Source of the DNA: Catellatospora coxensis
GTDB lineage: Bacteria; Actinomycetota; Actinomycetes; Mycobacteriales; Micromonosporaceae
Length of the DNA stretch: 47,528 bases
Assembly: GCF_016862635.1 (NCBI RefSeq)
Contig: NZ_BONI01000074.1
Span: forward strand, 1-47,528
Direction: 5' to 3'
Part shown: one piece after another, positions 22,707 to 33,007 of the stretch
How the letters are laid out: each line of letters begins with the position of its first letter
Numbering within the stretch: position 1 is the first letter of the stretch
Notes under the pieces: model-generated
The model's input: the letters and a program-made list of their open reading frames with translations, nothing else
What the model was told of the DNA's origin: nothing
Databases searched by the model: none
Translations under genes and position numbers: made by a program

Positions 22707-24095
22707 GTGACCTTCCTCGACGAGCTGACGGCTGCTCTGGGCCCCGACCGAGTGATCACCGATCACGACCTGCTGATCTCGTACCGGCGTGACGAGGCGG
22801 ATCTCTGCGAGGCGGGTACGCCGCTGGCGGTCGTACGCCCGGAGGAGACCGCGCACGTGGCCGCCGCGGTCGCGATCGCCGCGCGGCACGGGGTGCCGGT
22901 GGTGCCGCAGGGCGCCCGGACCGGGCTCGCCGGCGGTGCGAACGCGATCGACGGCTGCCTGGTCGTGTCGATGCTGGCCATGAACCGCATCGTCGACCTC
23001 GACACCGCCAACCGGATCGCCACCGTCCAACCGGGAGTCGTCAACGCGGTGCTGGCGCGGGCCGCGCTCGCCGAGGGGCTGCGCTACCCGCCCGACCCGG
23101 GCTCGTGGGAGTCGAGCACCATCGGCGGCAACGTGGCCACGAACGCGGGCGGCATGTGCTGCGTGAAATACGGCGTCACCACCGAGTACGTGCTCGGCCT
23201 GGAGGTCGTGCTCGCCGACGGGCGCGTGCTGCGCACCGGCCGCCGCACCCCGAAGGGGGTCGCCGGATACGACCTGACCAGGCTTTTCGTCGGTTCGGAA
23301 GGCACCCTCGGCATCATCACCGAGATCACCGTGGCGCTGCGGCCGGCCGCCGAGGAGTCGCTGACCATGGTCGCGGTGTTCCCGACCACGGCCGCGGCCG
23401 GTGACGCGGTGAACCGGATCTTCGCGGCGGGGCTCGCCCCGAGCCTGCTGGAGCTGCTGGACCGGGTGCACCTGGAGGCGCTGGAGGCGTACCGGCCGAT
23501 GGGGCTGGACACCTCGGCCGCCGCGCTGCTGCTGGCCGCGGTGGACACCGGTTCGCGGGCCGCCGCCGATCTGGAGGCGATCGCCGAGCTGGCGCGGCAG
23601 GCGGGCGCGGGCGAGGTGTGGCAGGCCACCGACGCTATGGAGGCCGCCGAGCTGCTGCAGGCGCGGCGGCTCGCGCACCCGGCGATGGAACACCTGGCCC
23701 TTTCGCTGTACGAGCACGGCGGGCTGATCATCGACGACATCGCGGTGCCCCGCACCCGGCTGGCGGAGCTGCTCGACGACATCGTGGAGATCGCCGCCAA
23801 GCACGACGTGCCGGTCGGCGTCGTCGGCCACGCGGGCGACGGCAACCTGCACCCGAACATCGTGGTGGACCGCGCCGACCCGGCCAGTGTCGCCGCCGGC
23901 CAGCGCGTCTTCGACGAGATCATGGAACGCGGCCTGGCGCTCGGCGGCACCTGCACCGGCGAGCACGGCGTCGGCCTGCTCAAACGTGACTGGCTCGCGA
24001 CGGAACTCGGCGAGGTCGGCGTCGACGTGCAACGCGCCATCAAGTCCGCCCTCGACCCCACCAGCCTCCTGAACCCCGGCAAGGTCCTGCGCTGA
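22707..24095 (+). CDS. FAD-linked oxidase (GlcD / D-lactate dehydrogenase type)
   Basis: A 462-residue flavoenzyme of the PCMH/VAO group. The FAD-binding segment VPVVPQGARTGLAGGANA is followed by DPGSWESSTIGGNVATNAGG and DLTRLFVGSEGTLGIIT, and the C-terminal domain has VGHAGDGNLHPNIV and GGTCTGEHGVGLLKRDWL, the metal and substrate His residues of GlcD-like 2-hydroxyacid dehydrogenases. It oxidises glycolate, D-lactate or another D-2-hydroxyacid; no GlcE/GlcF partners are adjacent. GTG 22707 is 6 nt from the shared -10, so the mRNA is probably leaderless. A two-box repeat follows the stop. Confidence 0.9.
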   Translation: MTFLDELTAALGPDRVITDHDLLISYRRDEADLCEAGTPLAVVRPEETAHVAAAVAIAARHGVPVVPQGARTGLAGGANAIDGCLVVSMLAMNRIVDLDTANRIATVQPGVVNAVLARAALAEGLRYPPDPGSWESSTIGGNVATNAGGMCCVKYGVTTEYVLGLEVVLADGRVLRTGRRTPKGVAGYDLTRLFVGSEGTLGIITEITVALRPAAEESLTMVAVFPTTAAAGDAVNRIFAAGLAPSLLELLDRVHLEALEAYRPMGLDTSAAALLLAAVDTGSRAAADLEAIAELARQAGAGEVWQATDAMEAAELLQARRLAHPAMEHLALSLYEHGGLIIDDIAVPRTRLAELLDDIVEIAAKHDVPVGVVGHAGDGNLHPNIVVDRADPASVAAGQRVFDEIMERGLALGGTCTGEHGVGLLKRDWLATELGEVGVDVQRAIKSALDPTSLLNPGKVLR

Positions 24096-24135
24096 CCGAG
24101 GTTCGCGGCGAACCCGCAGGTCACAGGCGTGCCGC

Positions 24136-24186
24136 GTTAAGAAGGTGCCCTTCCTCTACGTATGGCGATGGGAAGGTGCCCTTCCT
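24136..24186. repeat. Two-box repeat, direct form (copy C)
   Basis: GTTAAGAAGGTGCCCTTCC, then CTCTAC and GCGATG spacer bases, then GAAGGTGCCCTTCC again in the same orientation. It lies between the convergent FAD oxidase and glpD genes. Confidence 0.85.
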
Positions 24187-24192
24187 TTGGCC

Positions 24193-25932
24193 TTAGACGG
24201 CGGTGAGGCGGGTGGTGTTGGCGGCGGCGTCGTCGGGCATGCGCTGGGATTCGCGTTCGGCGTCCACGCGGGCGAGGTAGGTGGTGATCTCGGATTCGGT
24301 GGTGGCCGGGGACCAGTCGAGGACGGGGGCCATGAGTTCGGCGGTGCGGCGGGCGGTCTGGACGCCGCGGTGGGCCGTCTCGATGGAGATGCGGGTACGC
24401 CGGGCGAGCACGTCGACGACGTGGCGGGCGCCCTCGTGGCGGGCCGCGTAGACGACCTCGGCCGACAGGTGCTCGGGTGCGCCGGGCAGCGGCTCGGCCA
24501 GCGAGCGGTCCGCGTCGATCAGGGCGAGCAGCTCGGTGGTGAGCGTGCCGTAGCGCTCCAGCAGGTGTTCCACCGCGCCGACGCTCAGCTCGTGGCGGCG
24601 GGCCAGGTCAGCGCGGTCGCGCCACATCGCCTCGTAGCCGTCCGCGCCGAGCAGCGGCAGGTCGGCGGTGCCGCTGTGCCGTACGTCGCCGAGCCGGCGA
24701 ACCGCCTTGTCGATCACGTCCTGGGCCATCACCCGGTACGTGGTGAACTTGCCGCCCGCGACGAGCAGCAGCCCGAGCAGCGGTTCGACCACGGCGTGCT
24801 CGCGTGACAGCGCCGACGTCGAGTCGGACTCGCCCCGCAGCAGCGGCCGCAGCCCCGCGTACACGCCCTCGATGTCGCCGCGGGTCAGCGGCCGGTCGAG
24901 CACCTCGTTGACGTGCGACAGCAGGTAGTCGATGTCCTTTGCCGACGCGGCGGGGTGGGCGCGGTCCAGCTCCCAGTCGGTGTCGGTGGTGCCGATGATC
25001 CAGTGCCCGCCCCACGGGATGACGAACAGCACGCTGGACGCGGTACGCAGGATCAGGCCGACCTCGCCGGTGATCGCCGAACGGGGCACCACCAGGTGCA
25101 CCCCCTTGGAGGCCCGCACCCGGAAGCCGACCCGCGCGTCGGGCAGCCACGACGACACGTCGTCGCTCCACACCCCCGTCGCCGCGACCACGGTCTTCGC
25201 CCGCACGTCGAACTCCGCGCCGTCCGCGCTGACCCGTACGCCGGTCACCTGGCGCGCCTGCCGCAGCAGGCCGACGGCCTCGACCCCGGTCACCACGGCC
25301 GCGCCGAGGCTGGCCGCGGTGCGGGCCACCGTCACCACGAACCGGGCGTCGTCGACCTGCCCGTCGTAGTAGCGGATCGCCCCGGCCAGGCCCTCCTCGC
25401 GCAGCGACGGGAACAGCCGACGCGCGCCGGACTGGGTCAGGTGCCGGTGCAGCGGCATGCCGCGCCCGCCCCCGACCAGGCCCGCGAAGGCGTCGTACAG
25501 CGCCACGCCGGCCCCGTAGTAGAGCCGGTGCCAGGCCCGCTTGGCGACCCCGGCGACGCCCGGCGTCTCGGCGGGCAGCGGCACCAGGAACGGCACCGGC
25601 CGCACCAGGTGCGGGGCCAGCCGGGTGGCCAGCAGGCCGCGTTCCCGCAACGCCTCGTGCACCAGCGGGAACTCCAACTGCTCCAGGTAGCGCAGGCCGC
25701 CGTGGATCAGCTTGGACGAGCGCGAGGACGTGCCCGCGGCGAGGTCGCTCGCCTCGATCAGGGCCACGCGCAGGCCGCGCGAGGCGGCGTCCAGCGCCGC
25801 GCCGACGCCGGTCACCCCACCCCCGACGACCAGGACATCGAACTCTTCGTCGCGAAGCCTGCGCAGGTCGGCTGCGCGGCGCTCCGGGGACAGAGCACCT
25901 GCGGCGAAGCGGGACACGCTGCGGTCACGCAT
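24193..25932 (-). CDS. glpD: Glycerol-3-phosphate dehydrogenase (FAD, quinone-linked)
   Basis: A 579-residue GlpD. The Rossmann FAD motif GGGVTGVGAALDAASRGLRVALI opens the protein; GTSSRSSKLIHGGLRYLEQ is the GlpD signature, HLVVPRSAITGEVGLIL and WIIGTTDTDWELD match the second half, and the C-terminal DUF-type cap (VEHLLERYGTL, DVLARRTRISIETAHRGV) is complete. It oxidises sn-glycerol 3-phosphate to dihydroxyacetone phosphate at the membrane and passes electrons to quinone. ATG 25932 follows TACCTT by 6 nt; that -10 overlaps the one of the divergent subtilase gene. glpF and glpK are not in the window. Confidence 0.93.
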   Translation of the reverse strand: MRDRSVSRFAAGALSPERRAADLRRLRDEEFDVLVVGGGVTGVGAALDAASRGLRVALIEASDLAAGTSSRSSKLIHGGLRYLEQLEFPLVHEALRERGLLATRLAPHLVRPVPFLVPLPAETPGVAGVAKRAWHRLYYGAGVALYDAFAGLVGGGRGMPLHRHLTQSGARRLFPSLREEGLAGAIRYYDGQVDDARFVVTVARTAASLGAAVVTGVEAVGLLRQARQVTGVRVSADGAEFDVRAKTVVAATGVWSDDVSSWLPDARVGFRVRASKGVHLVVPRSAITGEVGLILRTASSVLFVIPWGGHWIIGTTDTDWELDRAHPAASAKDIDYLLSHVNEVLDRPLTRGDIEGVYAGLRPLLRGESDSTSALSREHAVVEPLLGLLLVAGGKFTTYRVMAQDVIDKAVRRLGDVRHSGTADLPLLGADGYEAMWRDRADLARRHELSVGAVEHLLERYGTLTTELLALIDADRSLAEPLPGAPEHLSAEVVYAARHEGARHVVDVLARRTRISIETAHRGVQTARRTAELMAPVLDWSPATTESEITTYLARVDAERESQRMPDDAAANTTRLTAV

Positions 25933-25938
25933 TCCACC

Positions 25939-25948
25939 AAGGTACCGT
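25939..25948. promoter_or_regulatory. Overlapping divergent -10 boxes, glpD / subtilase
   Basis: The palindrome GGTACC provides TACCTT leftward (25944-25939) and TACCGT rightward (25943-25948). Each is followed by 6 nt and a start codon (ATG 25932 and GTG 25955). Confidence 0.72.
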
Positions 25949-25954
25949 GCGGCT

Positions 25955-28621
25955 GTGCTCCCACACGGTGACAGCCAGGGTGTTCCGCCTCATGTTCCGA
26001 CCGTGCCCCCATCCGCGCACGCGGATGTCGCACCACGGTCGCCGGTCGGCGCGATCGTCGCCGCCGTCCTGGTCGGAGTGTGGGCGGTCGTGGTCGCCGT
26101 GCTCTCCCAGTACGGCCTCGTGCTCACCGCGCAGGTGCTGCTCCAGCTCGGTATGCAGCTGCCCGGGCTCCTCTGGCCGCTGGCGGGTCTCATCGTCGCG
26201 CTGCTGGCCGGCGTCCCGGCGCTGGTGCTGGCCCTGCTACCCAAACACGAGCCGGTACGCGCGGCCGGCCGCGCCTTCTTCCTGGGCGCGCTGGCGCTGG
26301 GCGGGGGCAGCGCGCTGCGGCTGATCCCGGCCACCGCCAACGAGCTCTACCTGCTGGTGTACGCGGTGCTGGCCGGCGCGGCCGCGTTCCTCCTCTACCG
26401 CCGCGCCACGAACCAGCCCACGGCCGCGGCCGCCGTCCCGCCCGGCACGGGCGGCACGGGCGGCACGGGCGGCACGGGCGGCACGGGCGGCACGGGCGGC
26501 ACGGGCGGCGAGACTCCCGCACCGGCCGCGGTGGAGCCCACCACGGCGGTCGCGCCGGTGGCGGTGACGCCCGGGGCCCTGGGTTGGGCCGTGCTCGCAG
26601 GAGTGCTGGTGCTGGTGCCGTATCTGTGGGCGGGCGCGTTGGGCGGGTTCACCGAGTCCATCGCCGCCGCCCTGGCCGCGCTCGCCGCGGGCGCGCTGGC
26701 CATGGTGATCCTGGGACCGGGCCTGTGGCGGCACTTCACCGACCGTGGACGGCCTACCCTGGTGCTGTCCGGCGGCCTGGTGGCCGGGGTGGTGCTGGCG
26801 CTGCTCGCGGGCGGCACCGGCGCGGCCGGGACACAGGTGCTGCTCCTGCTGGTCCTGCCGCCGCTGGGCTTCGCGGTCGCCGCTCTCGTGCCGGGCTCGC
26901 CCCGCGGCTGGACCACGCTGATCCTGGTGGCGCTGGCCGCGTTCGGGCCGCTGGGCTACGTCGACCCCGACGAGATGAACCTCGGCCTGATCGGCCGCGA
27001 CGTGCCGTACTACGCCGTGCTGGCCGCCCTGATCGCCTGGCTGGTGGCGCTGGCGCTCGGCGTCGCGTACGGCGTCGGCCTGCTGCGCACCGTGCGCGAA
27101 CCGGCCGCCGCGCCGGAAACGGGGCAGCTCGGCCCGGCCAGTCAGTGGCCCGGCGCGCGGCCGACCGCGACCGCGTGGCCCGACACGCAGGCACCGTGGC
27201 CGGGCGCGCCCGCGCCGGTCGTGCGCGAGCGGGCGCAGGTCATGCCGCGTACCGGCGGGCGGGCGCTGGCGGCCGGGCTGGCCGCCGCGGTCGCGCTCGG
27301 CGCGGGGGCGTACTACCTGACCGCCGGCCAGCCCGGCTTCTTCGGCGACCGGCTCTTCGTGGTGATGAAGGAGCAGGCCCCGCTGGCCGGGCTGCCCACC
27401 ACGACCGGCCTCGGCGCCGGCCGTGACCAGCGGGTGGACGCCGTCTACCGGCGGCTCGTCGAGCACGCCGACCGCACCCAGGCCGCGCTGCGCACCGAGC
27501 TGGACCGCTGGAACCTGCCCTACCAGCCGTACTACCTGGTCAACGCGATCCTGGTGAACGGCGGCCCGGAGGCGCGGGTGTGGCTGGAGTCCCGCTCCGA
27601 CGTGGACCGGGTGCTGACCGACCAGCGGCTGCGCCCGCTGCCCGCCGAGATCCCGATCCAGCACGGCGGGGTGCGGCAGGCGCCGACCACCGCGCAGTGG
27701 AACCTGAAGATGGTCGGCGCGCCCGACCTGTGGCTGCGCGGGGTGACCGGCAAGGGCATCGTCGTCGGCTCCTCGGACTCCGGGGTGGACGGTTCGCATC
27801 CCGCGCTGGCGGCGAACTTCCGCGGCGGCGACGACTCCTGGCTGGACCCCTGGTCGGACAGCCGTACCCCGATCGACCACAACGGCCACGGCACGCACAC
27901 CACGGCTACCGCCGTGGGGCGCAACCTGGTCGGCGTCGCCCCGGACGCCCAGTGGATCGGCTGCGTCAACCTGGAACGCAACATGAGCAGCCCATCCCTC
28001 TACCTGGACTGCATGCAGTTCATGCTCGCGCCGTACCCGCACGGCGGCAACCCGTTCACGGACGGCCGCCCGGCCCGCGCCCCGCACGTGCTCAACAACT
28101 CGTGGAGCTGCCCGCCGCTGGAGGGCTGCGACGACACCGTGCTGCAGCCTGCCACGTCGGCCCTGGCCGCGGCCGGGATCGCGTTCGTCGCGGCGGCCGG
28201 CAACACCGGCCCGCAATGCGGCTCGCTGGATGTTCCGCCGGCCACCGACCCGGCGGCGATCACCATCGCGGCGGTGGACCAGACCCGCCGGATCACGTCG
28301 TTCTCCAGCCGGGGACCGGCCGGCCCGAAACCGGACCTGGCCGGGCCGGGTGAGGCGGTGCTGTCGGCGATGCCCGGCGACACGTACGCCGAGCTCAGCG
28401 GCACGTCGATGGCGACACCGCACGTCGCCGGGGTGATCGCGCTGCTGTGGTCGGCCCGGCCCGAGCTGGTCGGCGACCTGGCCCGCACCCAGCAGCTGCT
28501 GCGCGGCACCGCGCAGCCCGCGCTGCTGGCCAACGCCCCGCCCGCCTGCGCCACCGAGGCCGCCCAGGCGGGGGCGGGCATCGTCAACGCGGCGGAGGCG
28601 GTCGTCGCCTCCGCCAGGTAG
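25955..28621 (+). CDS. Subtilase (S8) with large N-terminal membrane domain
   Basis: An 888-residue protein. Residues 1-440 hold about ten to twelve hydrophobic segments split by a Gly-Thr-Gly linker encoded by seven 9-bp repeats. After a last segment (LAAGLAAAVALGAGAYYL) comes an I9-like propeptide (FVVMKEQAPL to DVDRVLTDQRLRPL) and an S8 catalytic domain with Asp608 (SSDSGVDG), His645 (NGHGTHTT), Asn in AAAGNTG and Ser818 (SGTSMATPH). The protease should face the outside of the membrane. GTG 25955 lies 6 nt after a -10 box. Substrate unknown; a membrane-tethered sheddase or maturation protease is inference. Confidence 0.87.
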   Translation: MLPHGDSQGVPPHVPTVPPSAHADVAPRSPVGAIVAAVLVGVWAVVVAVLSQYGLVLTAQVLLQLGMQLPGLLWPLAGLIVALLAGVPALVLALLPKHEPVRAAGRAFFLGALALGGGSALRLIPATANELYLLVYAVLAGAAAFLLYRRATNQPTAAAAVPPGTGGTGGTGGTGGTGGTGGTGGETPAPAAVEPTTAVAPVAVTPGALGWAVLAGVLVLVPYLWAGALGGFTESIAAALAALAAGALAMVILGPGLWRHFTDRGRPTLVLSGGLVAGVVLALLAGGTGAAGTQVLLLLVLPPLGFAVAALVPGSPRGWTTLILVALAAFGPLGYVDPDEMNLGLIGRDVPYYAVLAALIAWLVALALGVAYGVGLLRTVREPAAAPETGQLGPASQWPGARPTATAWPDTQAPWPGAPAPVVRERAQVMPRTGGRALAAGLAAAVALGAGAYYLTAGQPGFFGDRLFVVMKEQAPLAGLPTTTGLGAGRDQRVDAVYRRLVEHADRTQAALRTELDRWNLPYQPYYLVNAILVNGGPEARVWLESRSDVDRVLTDQRLRPLPAEIPIQHGGVRQAPTTAQWNLKMVGAPDLWLRGVTGKGIVVGSSDSGVDGSHPALAANFRGGDDSWLDPWSDSRTPIDHNGHGTHTTATAVGRNLVGVAPDAQWIGCVNLERNMSSPSLYLDCMQFMLAPYPHGGNPFTDGRPARAPHVLNNSWSCPPLEGCDDTVLQPATSALAAAGIAFVAAAGNTGPQCGSLDVPPATDPAAITIAAVDQTRRITSFSSRGPAGPKPDLAGPGEAVLSAMPGDTYAELSGTSMATPHVAGVIALLWSARPELVGDLARTQQLLRGTAQPALLANAPPACATEAAQAGAGIVNAAEAVVASAR
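26444..26506 (+). repeat. Seven 9-bp tandem repeats encoding Gly-Thr-Gly
   Basis: GGCACGGGC is repeated seven times without change inside the subtilase gene, encoding a flexible loop between membrane segments. Perfect repetition suggests recent slippage and possible length variation between strains. Confidence 0.9.
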
Positions 28622-28624
28622 GCT
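28619..28624 (+). promoter_or_regulatory. -10 box for the double GNAT gene, overlapping a stop codon
   Basis: TAGGCT starts with the TAG stop of the subtilase gene and lies 8 nt before ATG 28633; a leaderless internal promoter is plausible. Confidence 0.5.
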
Positions 28625-28632
28625 TCCCCTCC

Positions 28633-29526
28633 ATGATCACCCCTTACGAGCCGCTGCACCGGGCCGCCGTGATCGATCTGCTCGACCGGTCGCTGCTGCC
28701 CGAGGACGCGGCCGAGGCGGCCGACATCGTCGAGCTGCTGCACGGCTCGGCGGGCTTCGTCGCGATCGACGGCGACGCGATCGACGGCGACGTCGTGGGG
28801 GTCGCGCTGGCGTCCACGGGCCGCAAGGACCCGACGGTCGGCCACCTGGACCTGCTGGTGGTGGACCCCGCGTTCCGGCGGCAGGGCCTGGCCCGCGAGC
28901 TGGTCGCCGCCGTCGAGGGGCAGTTGCGGGCGCGCGGGCTTACCGCGGTGCGGGTCGCCGGCAACCCGCCCACGCACGCGTGGCCCGGGGTGGACGTGCG
29001 CTACACCCCGGCCGTGTGCGCGCTGACCGCGCTCGGATACGCCCACGACCGTACGGCCTGGAACATGACCGCGGACCTGACCGAGGGCTCGCCCGCGCTG
29101 CGGGAGACCCGGACCGCGCAGGAACGGCTGGCCGCCGCGCACGTCGTCGTGCGCGCGGCGACGCCCGACGACCTGCGGGAGCTGCGGCCGCTGATCGCCG
29201 CCGAGTGGGGCCCGGCCTGGGTGGCCGAGGTGGAGCGGGCCGTCGGCGGGGCCGGTGGCTGCCACGTCGCCATCCGCGACGGGCAGCCGATCGCGTTCGC
29301 CGCGTGGGGCGGCTGCCGCCCGAGCTGGTTCGGCCCGATGGGCACCCTGCCCGCCGCAGCGGGCCTGGGCATCGGTGGGGTCCTGCTGCGACGGTGCCTG
29401 CGCGACCAGGCCGACCGCGGCATCACCCGGGCGCAGATCGGCTGGGTCGGACCGGTCCCGTTCTACTCGGGAGCGGCCGGTGCGGTGATCGAGCGGGTCT
29501 TCTTCCTCTTCCACAAACCGCTATGA
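28633..29526 (+). CDS. Tandem GNAT-fold N-acetyltransferase-like protein
   Basis: A 297-residue protein with two GNAT domains. The first has LDLLVVDPAFRRQGLARELVAAVE, the acetyl-CoA-binding motif A (R/Q-x-x-G-x-A); the second (VVVRAATPDDLRELRPLI to GTLPAAAGLGIGGVLLRRCLRD) has a weaker loop, LGIGG. Acceptor unknown; double GNATs include mycothiol synthase, but the conserved MshD features are not evident here. It begins 11 nt after the subtilase stop, so it may be cotranscribed with it, although a -10 box overlaps that stop. Confidence 0.83.
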   Translation: MITPYEPLHRAAVIDLLDRSLLPEDAAEAADIVELLHGSAGFVAIDGDAIDGDVVGVALASTGRKDPTVGHLDLLVVDPAFRRQGLARELVAAVEGQLRARGLTAVRVAGNPPTHAWPGVDVRYTPAVCALTALGYAHDRTAWNMTADLTEGSPALRETRTAQERLAAAHVVVRAATPDDLRELRPLIAAEWGPAWVAEVERAVGGAGGCHVAIRDGQPIAFAAWGGCRPSWFGPMGTLPAAAGLGIGGVLLRRCLRDQADRGITRAQIGWVGPVPFYSGAAGAVIERVFFLFHKPL

Positions 29527-29583
29527 GTCGGGCTTTTTTCGCATTTCAGATTAGAACTGTGGGTTTGGGGGCACCATGAGGAT

Positions 29584-31005
29584 GTGGCAGCCCCGACCAG
29601 CCCCATAGCCGAACCCCACGAGACCAAGGGCGCGGCGATCATGGTCGCCGCCGCGGCGGCGGTGGGTGGCTTCCTCTTCGGGTACGACACCGCGGTCATC
29701 AACGGCACCGTCGACGCCCTGCGCAACACCTTCTCGCTGGGCTCGGTGGCGCTCGGCTTCGTCGTGTCGTCGGCCCTGCTCGGCTGCGCCGTCGGCGCCT
29801 GGTTCGCCGGCCCGCTGGCCGACCGGCTCGGCCGGGTACGCGTCATGCTGATCGCCGCCGGGCTCTTCATCGCCAGCGCGATCGGCTCCGGCCTCGCCTT
29901 CAGCCCCGTCGACCTGACGTTCTGGCGGCTCATCGGCGGTCTCGGCGTGGGCGCGGCGAGCGTCATCGCACCGGCGTACATCGCCGAGGTGTCACCCGCG
30001 CACATCCGCGGCCGGCTCGGCTCGCTGCAGCAGCTCGCCATCGTCAGCGGCATCTTCGTCGCGCTGCTGGTCGACTACCTGCTGGCCGACGTGGCGGGCG
30101 GCGCGATGGAGGCGGTGCCGTGGGGCGGCGCGGCCTGGCGCTGGATGTTCGCCTCCGCCGCCATCCCCGCGATCATCTACGCGGTGCTGGCGCTGCAGAT
30201 CCCGGAATCACCCCGATACCTGGTGCGCCGGGGCCGCCTCGCCGAGGCCCGCGACGTGATCAAGCGGCTGATCGGCGGCGACGTCGACAAACGCATCTCC
30301 GACATCAAGCAGACCGTGGCCGGCGCCACCGAGAAGGTCCACCTCAGCGTGCTCAAGGGGCCCCGACTCGGTCTGCTGCCCATCGTCTGGGTGGGCATCC
30401 TGCTCTCGGTGTTCCAGCAGTTCGTCGGCATCAACGTGATCTTCTACTACTCGTCGGCGCTGTGGGCGTCGGTGGGCTTCAGCGAGTCCGACGCGCTGCT
30501 GATCACGGTCATCACCAGCGTCACCAACATCATCACCACGCTCATCGCCATCGCCCTGGTCGACAAGGTCGGCCGCAAGCCGCTGCTGCTCGTCGGCGCG
30601 GCCGGCATGGTGCTCACGCTAGGCGTCATGGCCTGGTGCTTCTCCACCGCCGCCCAGACGATCGGGCCCAACGGCGAGACGCTGACCACGCTCAGCCCCG
30701 CGATCGGCAAGGTCGCCCTCGTCGCCGCCAACCTGTACGTGGTCGCCTTCGGCATGAGCTGGGGCCCGGTGGTCTGGGTGCTGCTGGGCGAGATGTTCAA
30801 CAACAAGATCCGCGCCACCGCGCTGGCCGTCGCCGCCGCCGCGCAGTGGATCGCGAACTGGCTGATCAGCACCACGTTCCCGGCCCTGTCGAACATCGGC
30901 CTGACCTTCGCCTACGGCCTGTACGCCCTGTTCGCCCTGCTCGCCTTCCTCTTCGTCTGGAAGGCCGTCCGCGAAACCAAGGGCCGCGAACTCGAAGCCA
31001 TGTGA
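29584..31005 (+). CDS. MFS sugar/H+ symporter (sugar porter family)
   Basis: A 473-residue transporter with twelve predicted helices. It carries the sugar-porter motifs FGYDTAVINGT (helix 1), GPLADRLGRVRVM (loop 2-3), PESPRYLVRRGR (end of helix 6), QQFVGINVIFYYS (helix 7) and VDKVGRKPLLL (loop 8-9). These are as in GlcP, the glucose permease of Streptomyces, and XylE/GalP of enterobacteria, so a hexose or pentose is the likely cargo, taken up with a proton. GTG 29584 is the chosen start; the ribosome-binding site is unclear (GGGGG about 12 nt upstream). A long inverted repeat follows the stop. Confidence 0.92.
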   Translation: MAAPTSPIAEPHETKGAAIMVAAAAAVGGFLFGYDTAVINGTVDALRNTFSLGSVALGFVVSSALLGCAVGAWFAGPLADRLGRVRVMLIAAGLFIASAIGSGLAFSPVDLTFWRLIGGLGVGAASVIAPAYIAEVSPAHIRGRLGSLQQLAIVSGIFVALLVDYLLADVAGGAMEAVPWGGAAWRWMFASAAIPAIIYAVLALQIPESPRYLVRRGRLAEARDVIKRLIGGDVDKRISDIKQTVAGATEKVHLSVLKGPRLGLLPIVWVGILLSVFQQFVGINVIFYYSSALWASVGFSESDALLITVITSVTNIITTLIAIALVDKVGRKPLLLVGAAGMVLTLGVMAWCFSTAAQTIGPNGETLTTLSPAIGKVALVAANLYVVAFGMSWGPVVWVLLGEMFNNKIRATALAVAAAAQWIANWLISTTFPALSNIGLTFAYGLYALFALLAFLFVWKAVRETKGRELEAM

Positions 31006-31039
31006 CCCCCACCGCCCTCGCCGCCCGCCCCCACCTGCC

Positions 31040-31100
31040 GCAACTCTTAAAGACTTGCGGCCTCATCGCGACCCGGAGGCCGCAAGTCGTTAAGAGTTGC
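31040..31100. repeat. 25-bp inverted repeat between convergent genes
   Basis: Arms 31040-31064 and 31076-31100 (outer part GCAACTCTTAA, inner part GACTTGCGGCCTC) pair with one mismatch around an 11-nt loop. It lies after the sugar porter gene and before the groEL terminator. Confidence 0.8.
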
Positions 31101-31133
31101 GCCACGTCAACGCGGCGGGCCCTGGGGAAACGG

Positions 31134-31164
31134 GAAGGCCCCCGAGCGGAGCTCGGGGGCCTTC
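31134..31164. terminator. Terminator at the 3' end of groEL
   Basis: GAAGGCCCCCGAGC (31134-31147) pairs perfectly with GCTCGGGGGCCTTC (31151-31164) around GGA, 33 bases after the groEL stop. Confidence 0.88.
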
Positions 31165-31196
31165 GTCGTGTTCAGGTGTTCAGGGCTTCTGACGGA

Positions 31197-32947
<1,751 letters not shown>

Positions 32948-32955
32948 TCACCTGT

Positions 32956-32982
32956 TTAGCACTCTCGCCCCCCGAGTGCAAG
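32956..32982. promoter_or_regulatory. CIRCE operator 2 (one half diverged)
   Basis: TTAGCACTC, nine bases, GAGTGCAAG: the first half is consensus and the second differs in its last bases. It lies 8 bp beyond operator 1. Confidence 0.82.
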
Positions 32983-33007
32983 CGAACACGGGATGATCAC
33001 AGGTGGT

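Noticed and set aside
26444..26506. Tandem 9-bp repeats as a CRISPR array
   Set aside because: There are no spacers; the units are contiguous and encode Gly-Thr-Gly in frame within the subtilase.
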